Part shown: piece by piece, positions 62,560 to 64,000 of the stretch
Layout of the letters: the number at the start of each line of letters is the position of its first letter
Numbering within the stretch: position 1 is the first letter of the stretch
Origin: CBDCXE01 sp965223725 [NCBI: Nitrospinota bacterium]
GTDB lineage: Bacteria; Nitrospinota_A; UBA7883
Length of the DNA stretch: 64,000 bases
Direction of reading: 5' to 3'
Assembly: GCA_965223725.1 (NCBI GenBank)
Contig: CBDCXE010000002.1
Span: forward strand, 186,001-250,000
Program-made: the position numbers and the translations under genes
Notes under the pieces: model-generated
Database searches by the model: none
What the model was told of the DNA's origin: nothing
What the model saw: only the letters and a program-made list of their open reading frames with translations

Positions 62560-63492
62560 TTAATTCTCTTTGTTTTCGGCGCCCCGGATAGAGTCGAGCC
62601 GTTCGGTGGCGATGATCGCTTCGCTGGATGTGGGGTATAGTTCAATGATTTTCTCCAGCCTTTCAATGGTCGATTTTTCGCTGCCCAGCTTCGACATGGC
62701 GAACGCGCTGCGCAACAGGCCGGCCGGCGCCTTGTTGCTGTCCGGATAGTCCGCCACCATATCGTCAAACGCTTTCAAGGCTTTGCCATATTCTTCCTTG
62801 CCATAGTAAGCCTCGCCCAGCCAGAACGCCGCATTGTCCGACAGCTCGGTATCAGGATAGCGCTCCAGATATGCGGTGAACCCGTTGACCGCCACCTCGT
62901 GCGAGCCTTTCAGGTACGCTTCGTACGACTGTTGATACAAATCCTCAGGGGTCAGTCGGGCAAAGTCTGACCCTGCCACACCGTCAGCCGCCTGTTCTTC
63001 CCCTGTCGCGGTGGCGCCATTGCCGCCCTCTGATCCAGATACATAAAACTTGGCCACTTCGGCGCGATGATCCCGGCGACTGATCCTGTTCCTCGCCTCC
63101 ATCAGGCTGATGAACGCCAGGGTCTCCGCCATGAGCTTATTCAGCTTGCGGTTGATCTCCTCCAGCCGGGCGTTGGCCGCCTGGGTCCGCTCCAGCACGA
63201 TTTTGTTGCCCGCTGCGCCAGAGCTGGTCACATTCTCCGTGATTGATTGCGAGCGTTCGTTCAGCTCTTTCATCTGCTCGGTCAGGGTCAGCATGGTCCT
63301 TTGCAGCTGCTCCAGATTGGCCGCCATGTCCGCCTGGACCTTTACGTTGCCATGGAGGAACTTGACCCGCTTGTCGATATCGGCGATCCGCTGCAGCATC
63401 AGGTCTTTCTCTTCCCGGGATGTCGTCTCGCACCCGGAGAGGGGGAAAATGGTCGCCAATGCAACGATCAAAGCAACTTTGCGAAAATTCAT
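62560..63492 (-). CDS. cpoB: Tol-Pal coordinator CpoB (YbgF)
   Basis: 310 residues. The signal peptide ends in a lipobox (PLSGC, Cys21), so here it is probably a lipoprotein, unlike soluble E. coli CpoB. A long coiled coil (about 25-125: RIADIDKRVKFLHG ... LEEINRKLNKLMAE) is followed by three TPRs (about 190-300: DLYQQSYEAYLKGSHEVAV, AAFWLGEAYYGKEEYGKAL). It coordinates outer-membrane constriction with septal peptidoglycan synthesis. It lies between pal and ppiD. Confidence 0.92.
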   Translation of the reverse strand: MNFRKVALIVALATIFPLSGCETTSREEKDLMLQRIADIDKRVKFLHGNVKVQADMAANLEQLQRTMLTLTEQMKELNERSQSITENVTSSGAAGNKIVLERTQAANARLEEINRKLNKLMAETLAFISLMEARNRISRRDHRAEVAKFYVSGSEGGNGATATGEEQAADGVAGSDFARLTPEDLYQQSYEAYLKGSHEVAVNGFTAYLERYPDTELSDNAAFWLGEAYYGKEEYGKALKAFDDMVADYPDSNKAPAGLLRSAFAMSKLGSEKSTIERLEKIIELYPTSSEAIIATERLDSIRGAENKEN

Positions 63493-63517
63493 TTCAAGCT
63501 ATATCATCCATTAAACA

Positions 63518-63553
63518 AAACCGGGGAACCACAAGACAGATGCGGCTCCCCGT
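63518..63553 (-). terminator. Intrinsic terminator/attenuator between pal and cpoB
   Basis: On the minus strand GGGGAGCC pairs with GGTTCCCC (one G-U) around a 13-base loop, followed by GGTTTTGTTT. Partial read-through to cpoB would give less cpoB than pal message. Confidence 0.65.
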
Positions 63554-63598
63554 ATAGTCAGACTCTTTTAAAATCGCTACTGATTACCCGGCAAATGG

Positions 63599-64000
63599 CT
63601 AGTTGGTAACCAGAAAATGCGCCCGGCGGTTTTTCGACCAGGCAGCTTCGTCATGGCCCGGGTCCGCCGGCAGCTCTTCACCATAGCTGATGGTATACAG
63701 CCGGTCCTCGGTGACGCCCAGGGAAGCGAGATAGTTCTTCACAGAGTTCGCCCTGCGCTCGCCCAGCGCCAGGTTATACTCCTCGGTGCCCCGCTCGTCA
63801 CAATGACCCTCGATCTGTATTTTTGAACCAGGATTGGCCAGGATCCAGTCCGCGTTGGCCTGCAGGATGGCGCGCGCCTCGTCGGTGATATCAGACTGAT
63901 CGAACTCGAAATAGATATCGTTCAAGGTACCAGGAACTGGAGGATTAAATCCCTTTCGAACTTCATCTTGCATTTGTTCCTCGGTCATGACACCGTTATC
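63599..64000 (-). CDS. pal: Peptidoglycan-associated lipoprotein Pal (5' end outside window)
   Basis: 133 codons of the C-terminal part are visible, and the frame stays open to the window edge; the signal peptide and lipobox are not in view. The OmpA-like domain is complete: [43 protein letters not shown] (landmarks; the Asp and Arg that hold meso-diaminopimelate are present) and [10 protein letters not shown]. Pal anchors the outer membrane to peptidoglycan and works with TolB and CpoB. cpoB and ppiD follow. Confidence 0.95.
   Translation of the reverse strand, partial: DNGVMTEEQMQDEVRKGFNPPVPGTLNDIYFEFDQSDITDEARAILQANADWILANPGSKIQIEGHCDERGTEEYNLALGERRANSVKNYLASLGVTEDRLYTISYGEELPADPGHDEAAWSKNRRAHFLVTN

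Overview
The window reads as a continuous chromosomal stretch of a Gram-negative, proteobacteria-like organism of moderate G+C. Evidence for an outer membrane is strong: a Tol-Pal end (pal, cpoB), a LapA-LapB type LPS-control protein, an outer-membrane porin, lipoboxes, a PpiD foldase and type IV pilus minor pilins. Several sigma-54 activators, two-component systems, a proA-nadD-rsfS run and a serine/threonine kinase with WD40 repeats give a 'deltaproteobacterial-like' impression. I cannot place it more exactly without a phylogeny. No rRNA, CRISPR array, intact transposase or phage was found. One tRNA (Cys) and tmRNA are present.

Layout. 0-7 kb: RNase G, a methyltransferase, glycogen debranching GlgX, a decayed sigma-54 activator, a BON lipoprotein overlapping a Fur regulator, and a soluble histidine kinase. 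7-11 kb: a TCA block read leftward (aconitase, an IDH-like protein that has lost its catalytic residues, malate dehydrogenase) ended by a clear terminator. 11-16 kb: an envelope/housekeeping series (LysM-M23 lipoprotein, TIGR00725 protein, two-helix ferritin-like protein, dGTPase, [2Fe-2S] ferredoxin, YihY) and tRNA-Cys. 16-21 kb: proA-nadD-rsfS-dksA-like-lapAB fusion, then ssrA. 21-25 kb: an accessory patch with an HxlR regulator, an internally deleted isochorismatase-family gene, a nitroreductase and a large hybrid kinase.

25-34 kb holds the respiratory island. A leftward series torD-dmsA-dmsB-dmsC-porin sits behind a candidate sigma-54 promoter, and a sigma-54 response regulator is transcribed divergently. 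Downstream of the porin terminator lie two small proteins; one is secreted and carries a duplicated 13-residue Cys motif. 34-44 kb: a zinc-ribbon/kinase/WD40 membrane protein with a pseudopilin-like C-terminus, a short Rho, a kinase/activator pair with a nucleosidase, and a zinc-ribbon acidic protein. 44-53 kb: minor pilins (fimT/gspH, pilY1-like, pilX, pilW, pilV) behind a NarX/NarL-type pair and a NarL-like inverted heptamer site. 53-58.5 kb: yajC-secD-secF, a methyltransferase overlapping queH, and hemB. 58.5-64 kb: a repeat-rich intergenic region, a secreted 15-residue-repeat protein with a frameshifted S74-type chaperone tail, then ppiD, cpoB and the 3' part of pal.

The most notable items are the intact-frame but catalytically stripped IDH, the duplicated MVPRKCGAPIPPM motif protein, the kinase/WD40/pseudopilin-tail protein, the LapA-LapB fusion, and a recurring theme of internal in-frame deletions that leave open frames.
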